This document shows, one piece after another, positions 1 to 5,649 of a stretch of 10,825 nucleotides of DNA (positions within the stretch are counted from its first letter, which is position 1; each line of letters opens with the position of its first letter). The translations under genes and the position numbers were made by a program. The notes beneath the pieces are model-generated. The model was not told the DNA's origin and did no database searches. It saw only the letters and a list, made by a program, of their open reading frames with translations. Source of the DNA: Bacillota bacterium (GTDB lineage: Bacteria > Bacillota > Dethiobacteria > Dethiobacterales > Dethiobacteraceae); contig QLUI01000033.1 in assembly GCA_018725345.1 (NCBI GenBank), positions 1-10,825 of the forward strand. Direction: 5' to 3'.

Positions 1-164
1 CCTAGTTGGCAGCGAGTTATTTTTATCTTCTCTTCATCACAGATCTGACCGATCTGCCAAAGCTTAATGCCGTGATCCTCTGCCAGCTGGTATGCTTTCG
101 CACAGTTAAGCTTGCCATCTACAAGATTTTCCCGAATAATGGCAGACAAGACTTCCTTTTCCAT
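1..164 (-). CDS. partial small conserved protein of unknown function
   Basis: The reading frame opens with ATG at 164-162 behind a GAGGTGGG ribosome binding site (177-170) and runs off the left edge after 54 codons, so only the N-terminus is visible. It starts MEKEVLSAIIRENLVDGKLN and continues with KAYQLAEDHGIKLWQIGQIC and an ITRCQLG end. The pattern of short helices, with an LAEDHGI..WQIGQICDE segment, resembles a helix-turn-helix. It also resembles small proteins of about 70-80 residues that I recall from anaerobic Firmicutes, but I cannot name the family. It lies after the ileS terminator and has its own upstream hairpin and possible promoter, so it is probably a separate transcription unit. 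The function is unknown. I am fairly sure it is a real gene because of the ribosome binding site, strand and codon pattern. Confidence 0.7.
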   Translation of the reverse strand, partial: MEKEVLSAIIRENLVDGKLNCAKAYQLAEDHGIKLWQIGQICDEEKIKITRCQL

Positions 165-177
165 TTCGCACCCACCT

Positions 178-216
178 CGCTGTTATCTTACCACAGGGCA
201 TACTAAAATAACAGCG
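178..216 (-). promoter_or_regulatory. 13-bp inverted repeat upstream of the small gene, overlapping a possible -10
   Basis: Bases 178-190 and 204-216 are complementary over 13 pairs (one G-T), with a 13-base loop. On the minus strand the 3' arm contains TAAGAT (190-185), a fair -10 hexamer, and is followed directly by the GAGGTGGG ribosome binding site. I see no convincing -35. It may be an operator or an mRNA hairpin next to the ribosome binding site. It lacks a U-tract, so it is not a clear terminator. Confidence 0.4.
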
Positions 217-237
217 GTGCTCCTATATTCAGACAAC

Positions 238-290
238 AAATAGACAAAGCATGCCTCTCAAAGCGGTGTGCTTTGTCTATTTGTTTAATT
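238..290 (-). terminator. intrinsic terminator-like hairpin downstream of ileS
   Basis: Bases 238-251 and 269-282 form a perfect 14-bp stem around a 17-base loop. The hairpin lies 10 bases past the ileS stop codon (294-292). The A/T-rich outer stem gives a short T run (ATTTG) on the minus strand and a longer T-rich tail on the plus strand. It probably ends ileS transcription and may work in both directions. It also isolates the small gene to its left. Confidence 0.75.
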
Positions 291-291
291 A

Positions 292-3063
292 TTAAGCCAC
301 AACTTGGCAGCAGCGCGGACAGATTGCCGGATGCTCCTTGTTTTCGCCCACCCCAGGATGAATCAGCCAGCAACGCAAGCATTTTTCGCCGCTTGCCAAG
401 CTTACCTTGAGTGCTAGCCCTTTTTCCGCCTGCAGAACGCCCGGCACATTTCCCGGCTCATGTAGCCTGCAAGCGGAGACCAAAAATATTTCCGGCAAGC
501 GCTCCATAAAGGGCGCTAACGCTTCGTATGCCGCTTCATCTGGGTAAAGTTCAAGGGTAGCACCGAGCGATGCGCCAATTAACTTCTCTTTGCGGGCTTC
601 TTCCAGTTGACCGGTCACAACTTCCCTGTACTCTAACAGTTTCTGCCAGCGTGCAGCCAGTACATTATCTTTATACTCCTCAGATATTTTAGGCCAATCC
701 GCCAACTGTACCGACTCCTCCCGCTTACCCGGGAGATATTCCCACACTTCTTCTGCGGAAAAAGTGAGCACCGGCGCGATCAGCTTAACAAGAACCATCA
801 GAATTTCATGCATTGCCGTCTGTGCGGAGCGGCGGGCTTGAGAAGTAGGCGGGGAAGTATATAGCCTATCTTTTAAAACATCCAGGTAAAAGTTAGACAT
901 TTCCAACACACAGAAATTGTGGATAGTATGGAATACCACGTGCAAGTCAAATTCAGCGTAGGCGCGGCTGACTCTCTCCACTAACAGCTGCAAACGGTGT
1001 AAAGCATAACGATCCAGTTCATCTAGCTCGCTGTAAGGTATTTTGTCTGTTTCCGGATTAAAATCATAACAGTTCCCCAAAAAATAACGGATGGTGTTGC
1101 GAATTTTGCGATACACTTCCACCAGTTGTTTCAGAATATCGTGTGAGATCCGCACATCGCTCTTAAAATCAGAAGAAGAAACCCAGAGTCGCAAAATATC
1201 GGCGCCATACTGCTTGATAATCTGCTCCGGGGCGATAACATTGCCCAACGACTTAGACATTTTTTTGCCTTCACCATCGACTACCCATCCATGTGTCAGC
1301 GTGGCTTTGTAGGGCGCACGACCGCGGGTAGCCACAGACGTAAGTAGTGAAGACTGGAACCAGCCGCGGTACTGGTCCGACCCTTCCAAATACAAGTCTG
1401 CTGGCGACCTCAACTCCGGATAAGTTTCCAACACGGCAGCATGGGTGGAGCCGGAATCAAACCAGACGTCCATAATATCAGTTTCCTTGCGAAATTCAGC
1501 GTGATTACAGCCGGGGCATGTTGTTCCCTGCGGCAGGATTTCTGCAGCATCACGAATAAACCAAGCGTCTGAGCCTTCTTTGCCAAACAACTCCGCCACT
1601 GCCTGGACAGTTTCTTTATTGATAATCTCTTGATTACAGGCAGTGCAGTAAAAAATTGGGATAGGCACCCCCCAGACACGCTGGCGGGAAATGCACCAGT
1701 CATGGCGATCCACAATCATATTGTTAATCCGTTCCTGCCCCCAGGCCGGAATCCACTGCACCTCTCGAATAGCAGCCAGCGCAGCTTGCCGGAACCCCTC
1801 TACCGAGGCGAACCACTGCTCAGTAGCCCGGAAGAGGACCGGTTCTTTACAGCGCCAGCAATGGGGATAAGGATGCTTAATAAAAGAAAGATGCAAAAGA
1901 GCGCCTGCGTCTTTTAACGCTTGGGTAACCTGTTTGTTGCCTTCCAGATAGTGAAGTCCCGCAAAAGGGCGGGCATCTCCGGTGAAGCAACCGGTGTGAT
2001 CCAGGGGAGCGAGAATATCCAACCCGTACTTGAGGCCGACCTCGTAATCATCCTGACCATGACCCGGTGCTGTATGTACACAGCCGGTGCCCGCCTCAAG
2101 CGTCACATGCCTGCCAAGCACCACCGGCGAAATCCGCTCATAAAGCGGGTGCCGGTAAAGAATTCCTTCCAAATCCGCTCCTTTGAATTTGGCTGACACC
2201 TTGTAGCCCGTAATCTGCAAAACCTCAATCACGCTACCGAGCAGCTCCTCCGCTAAAATCAAGTCACCGTGTTCCGGCGTACTTACGCGAATATAACTAT
2301 ACTCAGGATGGAGACAAATAGCCAAATTAGCAGGAATAGTCCAAGGAGTAGTTGTCCAAATTACAAGATAAACGTCTGCCGCCTGCCCCAGCTTTCCTCT
2401 ACCGTCAACAACCGGAAAACGGACAAAAATAGACGGCGACCTGTGCTCATTATATTCAATTTCTGCTTCCGCCAAGGCAGTTTCGCACTGCGGGCACCAG
2501 TGAACCGGCTTTAAGCCTTTGTAGATATAGCCTTTTTGTGCCATTTCCCCAAAGACCATAATCTGTCTAGCTTCAAATTCCGGCTGTAACGTCACATAGG
2601 GGTTATCCCAGTCTCCCCGCACTCCCAGTCGCTTAAACTGCTCTCGCTGTACATCAAGAAAGCGCAGCGCAAAATCGCGGCAATGACGACGAAACTCCAC
2701 CGGAGCAACTTCGCTGCGCTTGATTTTGCCCGCCTTTACCACCTGATGTTCGATGGGCAACCCGTGCGTGTCCCAGCCGGGAACATAGGGAGCATCAAAC
2801 CCCAGCATACTTCTGTGTTTAACAATGATATCTTTTAGCACTTTATTCATGGCCGTTCCCATGTGAATATCACCGTTTGCGTACGGCGGCCCGTCGTGCA
2901 AAATGTATTTAGGCTGCCCTTGTCTCTTTTCCTGCATTTTTCGATAAATATCTAGTTCTTGCCATTTCGCCAAAAAATCCGGCTCACGCTGAGGCAGACC
3001 GGCCCGCATAGGAAATGCTGTTTGCGGCAAATTCAGCGTCCCGGCATAATCTTTTTCCACCAT
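292..3063 (-). CDS. ileS: isoleucyl-tRNA synthetase (bacterial type, with C-terminal zinc finger)
   Basis: IleS is the cytoplasmic class I enzyme that charges tRNA-Ile with isoleucine using ATP and hydrolyses mischarged valine. At 923 residues it has the normal length. The HIGH-type motif appears as YANGDIHMGT (residues 61-70) and KMSKS is at 601-605. The editing domain carries WTTTPWTIPANLA and the GTGCVHTAPGHG stretch. WCISRQRVWG and WFDSGS mark the catalytic core, followed by the helical anticodon-binding domain. The C-terminus has the zinc pairs C895/C898 and C915/C918 of the classic bacterial form, not the eukaryote-like mupirocin-resistant form. ATG at 3063 follows GGAGGG with 7-base spacing. 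ileS closes the divIVA cluster as in Bacillus, but sits behind a 464-base leader containing T-box-like and transposon-derived parts. A strong hairpin follows the stop. Confidence 0.98.
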   Translation of the reverse strand: MVEKDYAGTLNLPQTAFPMRAGLPQREPDFLAKWQELDIYRKMQEKRQGQPKYILHDGPPYANGDIHMGTAMNKVLKDIIVKHRSMLGFDAPYVPGWDTHGLPIEHQVVKAGKIKRSEVAPVEFRRHCRDFALRFLDVQREQFKRLGVRGDWDNPYVTLQPEFEARQIMVFGEMAQKGYIYKGLKPVHWCPQCETALAEAEIEYNEHRSPSIFVRFPVVDGRGKLGQAADVYLVIWTTTPWTIPANLAICLHPEYSYIRVSTPEHGDLILAEELLGSVIEVLQITGYKVSAKFKGADLEGILYRHPLYERISPVVLGRHVTLEAGTGCVHTAPGHGQDDYEVGLKYGLDILAPLDHTGCFTGDARPFAGLHYLEGNKQVTQALKDAGALLHLSFIKHPYPHCWRCKEPVLFRATEQWFASVEGFRQAALAAIREVQWIPAWGQERINNMIVDRHDWCISRQRVWGVPIPIFYCTACNQEIINKETVQAVAELFGKEGSDAWFIRDAAEILPQGTTCPGCNHAEFRKETDIMDVWFDSGSTHAAVLETYPELRSPADLYLEGSDQYRGWFQSSLLTSVATRGRAPYKATLTHGWVVDGEGKKMSKSLGNVIAPEQIIKQYGADILRLWVSSSDFKSDVRISHDILKQLVEVYRKIRNTIRYFLGNCYDFNPETDKIPYSELDELDRYALHRLQLLVERVSRAYAEFDLHVVFHTIHNFCVLEMSNFYLDVLKDRLYTSPPTSQARRSAQTAMHEILMVLVKLIAPVLTFSAEEVWEYLPGKREESVQLADWPKISEEYKDNVLAARWQKLLEYREVVTGQLEEARKEKLIGASLGATLELYPDEAAYEALAPFMERLPEIFLVSACRLHEPGNVPGVLQAEKGLALKVSLASGEKCLRCWLIHPGVGENKEHPAICPRCCQVVA

Positions 3064-3096
3064 TTTGTCCCTCCGTCAATTGCATAGTGCACCTCT

Positions 3097-3133
3097 AAAA
3101 AAACACCCGTCCTATCATGAGGACGAGCGTTTT
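3097..3133 (-). terminator. leader terminator of the ileS T-box
   Basis: On the minus strand, 3133-3120 pairs with 3113-3100 in a 14-bp stem (two G-U pairs) with a 6-base CATGAT loop. A run of seven T ends at 3097. The 5' arm contains CGTCC just after the T-box sequence, the usual layout of a T-box terminator. It lies 34 bases upstream of the ileS start and should stop transcription unless the antiterminator forms. Confidence 0.8.
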
Positions 3134-3137
3134 GACT

Positions 3138-3175
3138 GGCGGCACCACCCCGCTAGCCGCAAGATACTTTGCGGC
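3138..3175 (-). promoter_or_regulatory. T-box antiterminator domain (3' half of a T-box riboswitch)
   Basis: The minus strand at 3151-3138 reads GGGGTGGTGCCGCC, matching about 11 of the T-box consensus AGGGTGGNACCGCG. T-box RNAs sense uncharged tRNA by pairing UGGN with the tRNA acceptor NCCA. Here UGGU fits the A discriminator of tRNA-Ile. GCGGC (3160-3156) can pair with GCCGC (3143-3139) to form the antiterminator. The same GCGGC can instead close a 7-bp hairpin, 3175-3169 with 3162-3156. The terminator follows at once. I could not find stem I, a specifier loop with an Ile codon, or the usual stem I motifs upstream. That space is occupied by an IS200/IS605 relic. The module is therefore called as a partial T-box. 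Confidence 0.65.
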
Positions 3176-3186
3176 CGCTTCCTTAG

Positions 3187-3335
3187 TTGACATTCTCCCC
3201 ATGACTAAAGACAGGGGATTCCAGGTATCGCTACCCAGATTTCCTGCTTCGTCGAAGCGCGCCTTCACTCAAGCTTTTCAGCTTTCGTGCTGGTCTTACA
3301 GCTTCTCCACAGGCTAACACTGCGTGCCCCGCAGC
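3187..3335 (-). ncRNA. orphan omegaRNA (reRNA)-like scaffold of a TnpB element
   Basis: TnpB nucleases use a guide RNA made from the 3' end of their own gene plus the element's right end, with the flanking DNA as guide. The minus strand from 3335 shows what I recall of this scaffold in Clostridia elements. It begins with a CTGCG/CGCAG hairpin (3334-3330 with 3324-3320). Then come AGCCTGTGGAGAAG, GTAAGACCAGC, a GCTTCG/CGAAGC hairpin and a GAAGCAGGAA stretch. A GGTA-GCGA-TACC hairpin and the CCCC/GGGG hairpin (3217-3197) precede TCAA. The guide would start at 3186/3185 and run into the T-box domain (CTAAGGAAGCGG...). It overlaps the end of the tnpB remnant, as in intact elements. No nuclease gene is in the window. 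Similarity is from memory, not from a search. Confidence 0.6.
3197..3217 (-). repeat. right-end (RE) subterminal hairpin of the IS200/IS605 relic
   Basis: The hairpin reads CCCCTG..TTTA..CATGGGG on the minus strand, with a bulged T in the 3' arm and a T-T mismatch near the loop. It matches the left-end hairpin at 17 of 21 positions in the same orientation and lies 10 bases before the TCAA end. Confidence 0.7.
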
Positions 3336-3347
3336 TAGTATGTTTTT
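3231..3347 (-). pseudogene. tnpB: C-terminal remnant of TnpB (IS200/IS605 OrfB)
   Basis: On the minus strand the frame ending at TAG (3233-3231) encodes KNILAAGHAVLACGEAVRP and then a basic tail. The NILAAGHAVLACGE stretch is the typical segment just after the last RuvC motif near the C-terminus of TnpB/OrfB proteins. About 38 codons remain of a protein of some 400 residues. The RuvC catalytic residues and zinc finger are gone, and the expected D-x-N-A-A before NIL is only partly kept as SAKN. The fragment fuses upstream to the element's promoter region, so an internal deletion removed the rest. It overlaps the omegaRNA scaffold, as in intact elements. It has no visible start codon or ribosome binding site and is not expected to be translated. 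Confidence 0.72.
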
Positions 3348-3393
3348 CGCAGACTTTTTACGGCAACGACTTGGTTTTCGTCAATTATCCGTG

Positions 3394-3429
3394 TGCTTAT
3401 ACTGTACCATAGCGGCCGTAAAGTGTCAA
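3394..3429 (-). promoter_or_regulatory. sigma-A-type promoter inside the IS relic, reading into the ileS leader
   Basis: TTGACA (3429-3424) and TACAGT (3406-3401) are separated by exactly 17 bases on the minus strand, so transcription would start near 3395. It lies 22 bases past the left-end hairpin, where a tnpB promoter normally sits. With tnpB deleted it reads through the guide-RNA scaffold, the T-box module and ileS, giving a leader of about 330 bases. It is the best promoter visible between divIVA and ileS. Confidence 0.7.
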
Positions 3430-3450
3430 GCTTCAAGCAGCGCCCTATAT

Positions 3451-3471
3451 CCCCATGGCTGAAGCAAGGGG
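3451..3471 (-). repeat. left-end (LE) subterminal hairpin of the IS200/IS605 relic
   Basis: The hairpin reads CCCCTTGC-TTCA-GCCATGGGG on the minus strand, an imperfect palindrome with the same bulged T before GGGG as the right-end copy. The orientation is direct rather than inverted relative to 3197-3217, as expected for IS200/IS605 ends and unlike classic IS terminal inverted repeats. Confidence 0.65.
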
Positions 3472-3489
3472 TTTTACAGCGCACTTGAT

Positions 3490-3509
3490 AAAATGCCGCC
3501 CCTTAGGCG
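3490..3509 (-). terminator. weak possible terminator after divIVA
   Basis: CGCC (3509-3506) can pair with GGCG (3500-3497) around a 5-base loop, followed by GCATTTT. The stem is only 4 bp, so it is a weak candidate. The T run also serves as the presumed TTTAT target motif of the inserted element, so insertion next to this hairpin may have altered the original structure. Confidence 0.25.
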
Positions 3510-3527
3510 AAACTTCTACAATGCGCC

Positions 3528-4022
3528 CTACGCGCCGCGCTTGACTGCATCACGATCCTGCGTCAAATTAAGCGTGTACCAGTCTTCCATTTCCAGTGCA
3601 GCCAACTGTGCCTCTACCAAGGAACGAAAACGCATTTTGTAAATTTGTGCCTGCTTATACACCTCTTCATGCTCTGAAAGGATTTTGCTCGCTTTATAAC
3701 GAGCCTCATCCATATTACGGGCCGCATCTTTGTCAGCCTCACGCCGAATAAGTTCAGCTTCCCTTGATGCGTTCCGCTTCACTTCCTCCGCTGCCTCCTG
3801 AGCAACCACGATAGCATTATGCAGCGTTTCCTCTAATTTATGGTAGTGGCTCAGCTTGTCCTTTAACTGGGAGAGCTGCTCCTTTGTAGCAATATTTTCT
3901 TTAATCAGTGTTTCATAATCTTTAGACAAATGTTCCAGAAATTCATCCACTTCCCTAGGAGAGTAACCTCGTATTGAGCGGTTGAATTCTTTGTTTTGAA
4001 TGTCAATCGGCGTTAACGGCAC
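3528..4022 (-). CDS. divIVA: DivIVA-family cell pole/septum protein
   Basis: DivIVA is a coiled-coil scaffold that binds strongly curved membrane at septa and poles and recruits division, growth or chromosome-anchoring proteins. I choose the GTG at 4022-4020, giving MPLTPIDIQNKEFNRSIRGY, the standard DivIVA opening. GGAGGTGG (4035-4028) places GGAGG 8 bases upstream of it. An ATG at 4052 in the same frame would add 10 residues but has no ribosome binding site. The 164-residue product has the N-terminal lipid-binding domain (about 1-60, with GYSPREVDEFLE) followed by a long charged coiled coil to about residue 140. The C-terminal tail ends KRGA. It follows ylmH by about 45 bases and belongs to the division cluster. 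The ileS gene that follows it in Bacillus is separated here by a transposon relic. Confidence 0.95.
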   Translation of the reverse strand: MPLTPIDIQNKEFNRSIRGYSPREVDEFLEHLSKDYETLIKENIATKEQLSQLKDKLSHYHKLEETLHNAIVVAQEAAEEVKRNASREAELIRREADKDAARNMDEARYKASKILSEHEEVYKQAQIYKMRFRSLVEAQLAALEMEDWYTLNLTQDRDAVKRGA

Positions 4023-4027
4023 GCTAT

Positions 4028-4035
4028 CCACCTCC
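4028..4035 (-). promoter_or_regulatory. ribosome binding site that fixes the divIVA start
   Basis: GGAGGTGG lies inside the longer open frame, with GGAGG 8 bases before the GTG at 4022. It supports the shorter DivIVA with the conserved PLTPIDI opening over the ATG at 4052. Confidence 0.8.
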
Positions 4036-4066
4036 GCATAATTTTCCACCATTGCCAGTGTTTCGC

Positions 4067-4879
4067 TTAAAGCTGCCTAAAATCCTGCGCTTCACACCTT
4101 TTTTTCAACAAAAGCTGAATCCGACCTTTCTTACTTTCGCCGAGGACTTCCGCCACCTCCACCCGCCCGCGTCCGGCCAAAGAGATTATATCTCCGGCTT
4201 TAACAGCTGCACTGGCGCTAGTTACCGACTGCCAATTCAGCTTAACTTGGTTGGCACGAATTGCCGGTGCCAGTTTACTGCGCGACAAAGCAAATCCGGC
4301 GCTTGCTACCGCATCCAGGCGAAGGCTGGCCACCGTAGTTTTAATTTCTTTGAAATGCAATGGTGACGGGGTAAGTTGTTCAAGCGTTATTTCCCGGATA
4401 ACAACACTATATTTTCCTACTTCTTCCCAGCTTGAAAGCAAAAAAGGCACAATTTCAGGGTGAACAATAATTTGTGCTTTTCTTTGCTCCAAAACGAGGA
4501 TATCGCCGATTTTTTCGCGGCGAAGCCCAAGACCTAAAATAGCTCCCAGAAAATCGCGCTGGCAAAGCTGCTCTGCCCGTGCGCCCGCGTCAACCTCGAG
4601 GACGGCAAGAGCGACGTTCGCCTTACCTGCTTGGCGCTCTGCCGGATAAAGCAGCAGGCGACACCGCTTTGCCTCAGGATAGCCGCCCCAAGTGACAGAT
4701 TTTAACTCCTGGAAAAAATGCAAAACCCGGTCCGCCGTCCGCTGTTGGTGAGGATCCAAAAAATCACTGATTTGCCACTGACCGTCCCGTTCCAGTTGCT
4801 CGATCCGGTCCAGGATAATCCCCGCCGTAATCCGTTCAAGATCTTGCACAAAGCGCTGCAATATTTTTTCCCGTTCCAT
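4067..4879 (-). CDS. ylmH: YlmH-type RNA-binding protein with S4 domain
   Basis: YlmH is a cytoplasmic S4-domain protein of the division cluster. In Bacillus it has been linked to rescue of stalled ribosomes, where it acts on the large subunit with peptidyl-tRNA. The 270 residues show the N-terminal YlmH domain, with GGYPEAKRCRLLLYP (65-79) and DFLGAILGLGLRREKIGDIL (109-128). The S4 RNA-binding fold spans about 186-245 (LDAVASAGFALSRSKLAPAI, then VKLNW..). Length is normal for the family. The ATG at 4879 follows GGAGG with 4-base spacing. It is 13 bases downstream of ylmG and about 45 upstream of divIVA, consistent with co-transcription. Confidence 0.92.
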   Translation of the reverse strand: MEREKILQRFVQDLERITAGIILDRIEQLERDGQWQISDFLDPHQQRTADRVLHFFQELKSVTWGGYPEAKRCRLLLYPAERQAGKANVALAVLEVDAGARAEQLCQRDFLGAILGLGLRREKIGDILVLEQRKAQIIVHPEIVPFLLSSWEEVGKYSVVIREITLEQLTPSPLHFKEIKTTVASLRLDAVASAGFALSRSKLAPAIRANQVKLNWQSVTSASAAVKAGDIISLAGRGRVEVAEVLGESKKGRIQLLLKKRCEAQDFRQL

Positions 4880-4892
4880 AGTGCCTCCGTTG

Positions 4893-5189
4893 CTAAGAAA
4901 TCAACAAAACCAGCCTGATAATTAGCCGTTCAAGATGAGGTAAGAAAATGAGCAAAATCAGAACAGACAAATCAAAATATGCTCCGCTCCCCAGATGAAG
5001 CGGCGGAACCAATTTTCGTATCGGCGCCAGCACCGGTTCTGTCACAAGATTAACAAATTGGCGAACCGATAGCAGTATGGGATTGGCATCCCTGCCCAAG
5101 CGAACAAAAGAAAAAATCACACGAATCAGCAGAGCGTAATAGAATAACTGAAAAAACAGCCTCATCAATCTAACCAGGACATAAACCAT
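4893..5189 (-). CDS. ylmG: YggT-family membrane protein (YlmG)
   Basis: This is a small integral membrane protein of 98 residues with two predicted membrane segments, about 8-30 and 72-95. Between them lies the family signature VNLVTEPVLAPIRKLVPP (about 47-64). YggT/YlmG proteins occur in bacteria and chloroplasts. The bacterial copies sit next to sepF and are tied to division or envelope function, but no biochemical activity is firmly assigned. The ATG at 5189 has AGGAG about 11 bases upstream. It begins 14 bases after the sepF stop and ends 13 bases before ylmH, which strongly suggests one operon. Confidence 0.92.
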   Translation of the reverse strand: MVYVLVRLMRLFFQLFYYALLIRVIFSFVRLGRDANPILLSVRQFVNLVTEPVLAPIRKLVPPLHLGSGAYFDLSVLILLIFLPHLERLIIRLVLLIS

Positions 5190-5203
5190 GTTGCAATCAA
5201 CTC

Positions 5204-5626
5204 CTAATCTTCTCCGATGACAGACATCCCGCGTCCACTTAATTCTTTCCTAATTTCGGCGCTTACTTCCACCTGAGCAGGCGCAAAAATAAAAATCTGC
5301 TGACTCACCTTCTGCATATTGCCATCAAGCGCAAAAGTAGCCCCGGCGATAAAATCAATGATCCGTTTAGCCTCGTTCTTATCTGTCTCTTCCAGATTCA
5401 CAAGAACAGGTTTCTTGTTTTTAATATGCTCCACAATCTGTTGCGCTTCTTGAAACTCCAGCGGCTTAATAATCACAAGGCGCATATTCTTGGTGCTATG
5501 TAGATTCAGTACCGCTCCTTTACGAGCGGGAGAACGAACAAATTCCGACTCCTCAATAACTTCCTCTTCTTCAGTCACTTCCATCAACCCCAAAAACGAC
5601 AGCACTTTTTCCCAGATTTTTGCCAC
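5204..5626 (-). CDS. sepF: SepF cell-division protein (Z-ring membrane anchor)
   Basis: SepF binds FtsZ and bundles its filaments, and anchors the ring through an N-terminal amphipathic helix. The 140-residue protein shows that helix (MAKIWEKVLSFLGL), then an acidic linker rich in Glu (about 17-28). The DUF552 core follows, about 48-135, with VIIKPLEFQEAQQIVEHIKN, VLVNLEETD and a DFIAGATFALDG stretch. The start is GTG at 5626 with AGGGGG 7 bases upstream. It sits between ylmE and ylmG, the conserved order. In organisms with both, SepF and DivIVA act at the same septum. Length and motifs are normal. Confidence 0.95.
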   Translation of the reverse strand: MAKIWEKVLSFLGLMEVTEEEEVIEESEFVRSPARKGAVLNLHSTKNMRLVIIKPLEFQEAQQIVEHIKNKKPVLVNLEETDKNEAKRIIDFIAGATFALDGNMQKVSQQIFIFAPAQVEVSAEIRKELSGRGMSVIGED

Positions 5627-5649
5627 CTTTATTCCCCCTGACTATATTT

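Larger units (their letters stand above)
3187..3487 (-). mobile_element. IS200/IS605-family relic (TnpB type), internally deleted, about 300 bases
   Basis: Two 21-base hairpins in the same orientation, 3451-3471 and 3197-3217, differ at only 4 positions. Both have CCCC/GGGG stems, a TTYA loop and an unpaired T before the GGGG. This is the design of the left and right subterminal hairpins recognised by the TnpA transposase in IS200/IS605 elements. Between them are a promoter, a C-terminal tnpB remnant and an omegaRNA-like scaffold. The right end is TCAA (3190-3187), 10 bases past its hairpin. The left end probably follows TTTAT (3492-3488), 16 bases before its hairpin, a plausible target-adjacent motif. 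No tnpA is present and most of tnpB is gone, so it can move only with a transposase supplied in trans. End positions are inferred from family geometry. Confidence 0.7.

Noticed and set aside
1091..2514. Several open frames on both strands within ileS.
   Set aside because: They overlap a clear 923-residue gene, lack ribosome binding sites and show no family motifs; they are shadows.
3165..3425. The guide region AGCGGCCGCAAAGT (minus strand, about 3179-3166) resembles AGCGGCCGTAAAGT on the plus strand inside the element's promoter (3411-3424), suggesting self-targeted repression by a guide RNA.
   Set aside because: The first guide bases, which form the seed, do not match, and no TTTAT motif lies at the required position. 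The shared core is built on the self-complementary CGGCCG, so chance is likely.
3490..3527. A strong terminator separating divIVA from ileS.
   Set aside because: The stem is only 4 bp with a short T run; listed only as a weak candidate.
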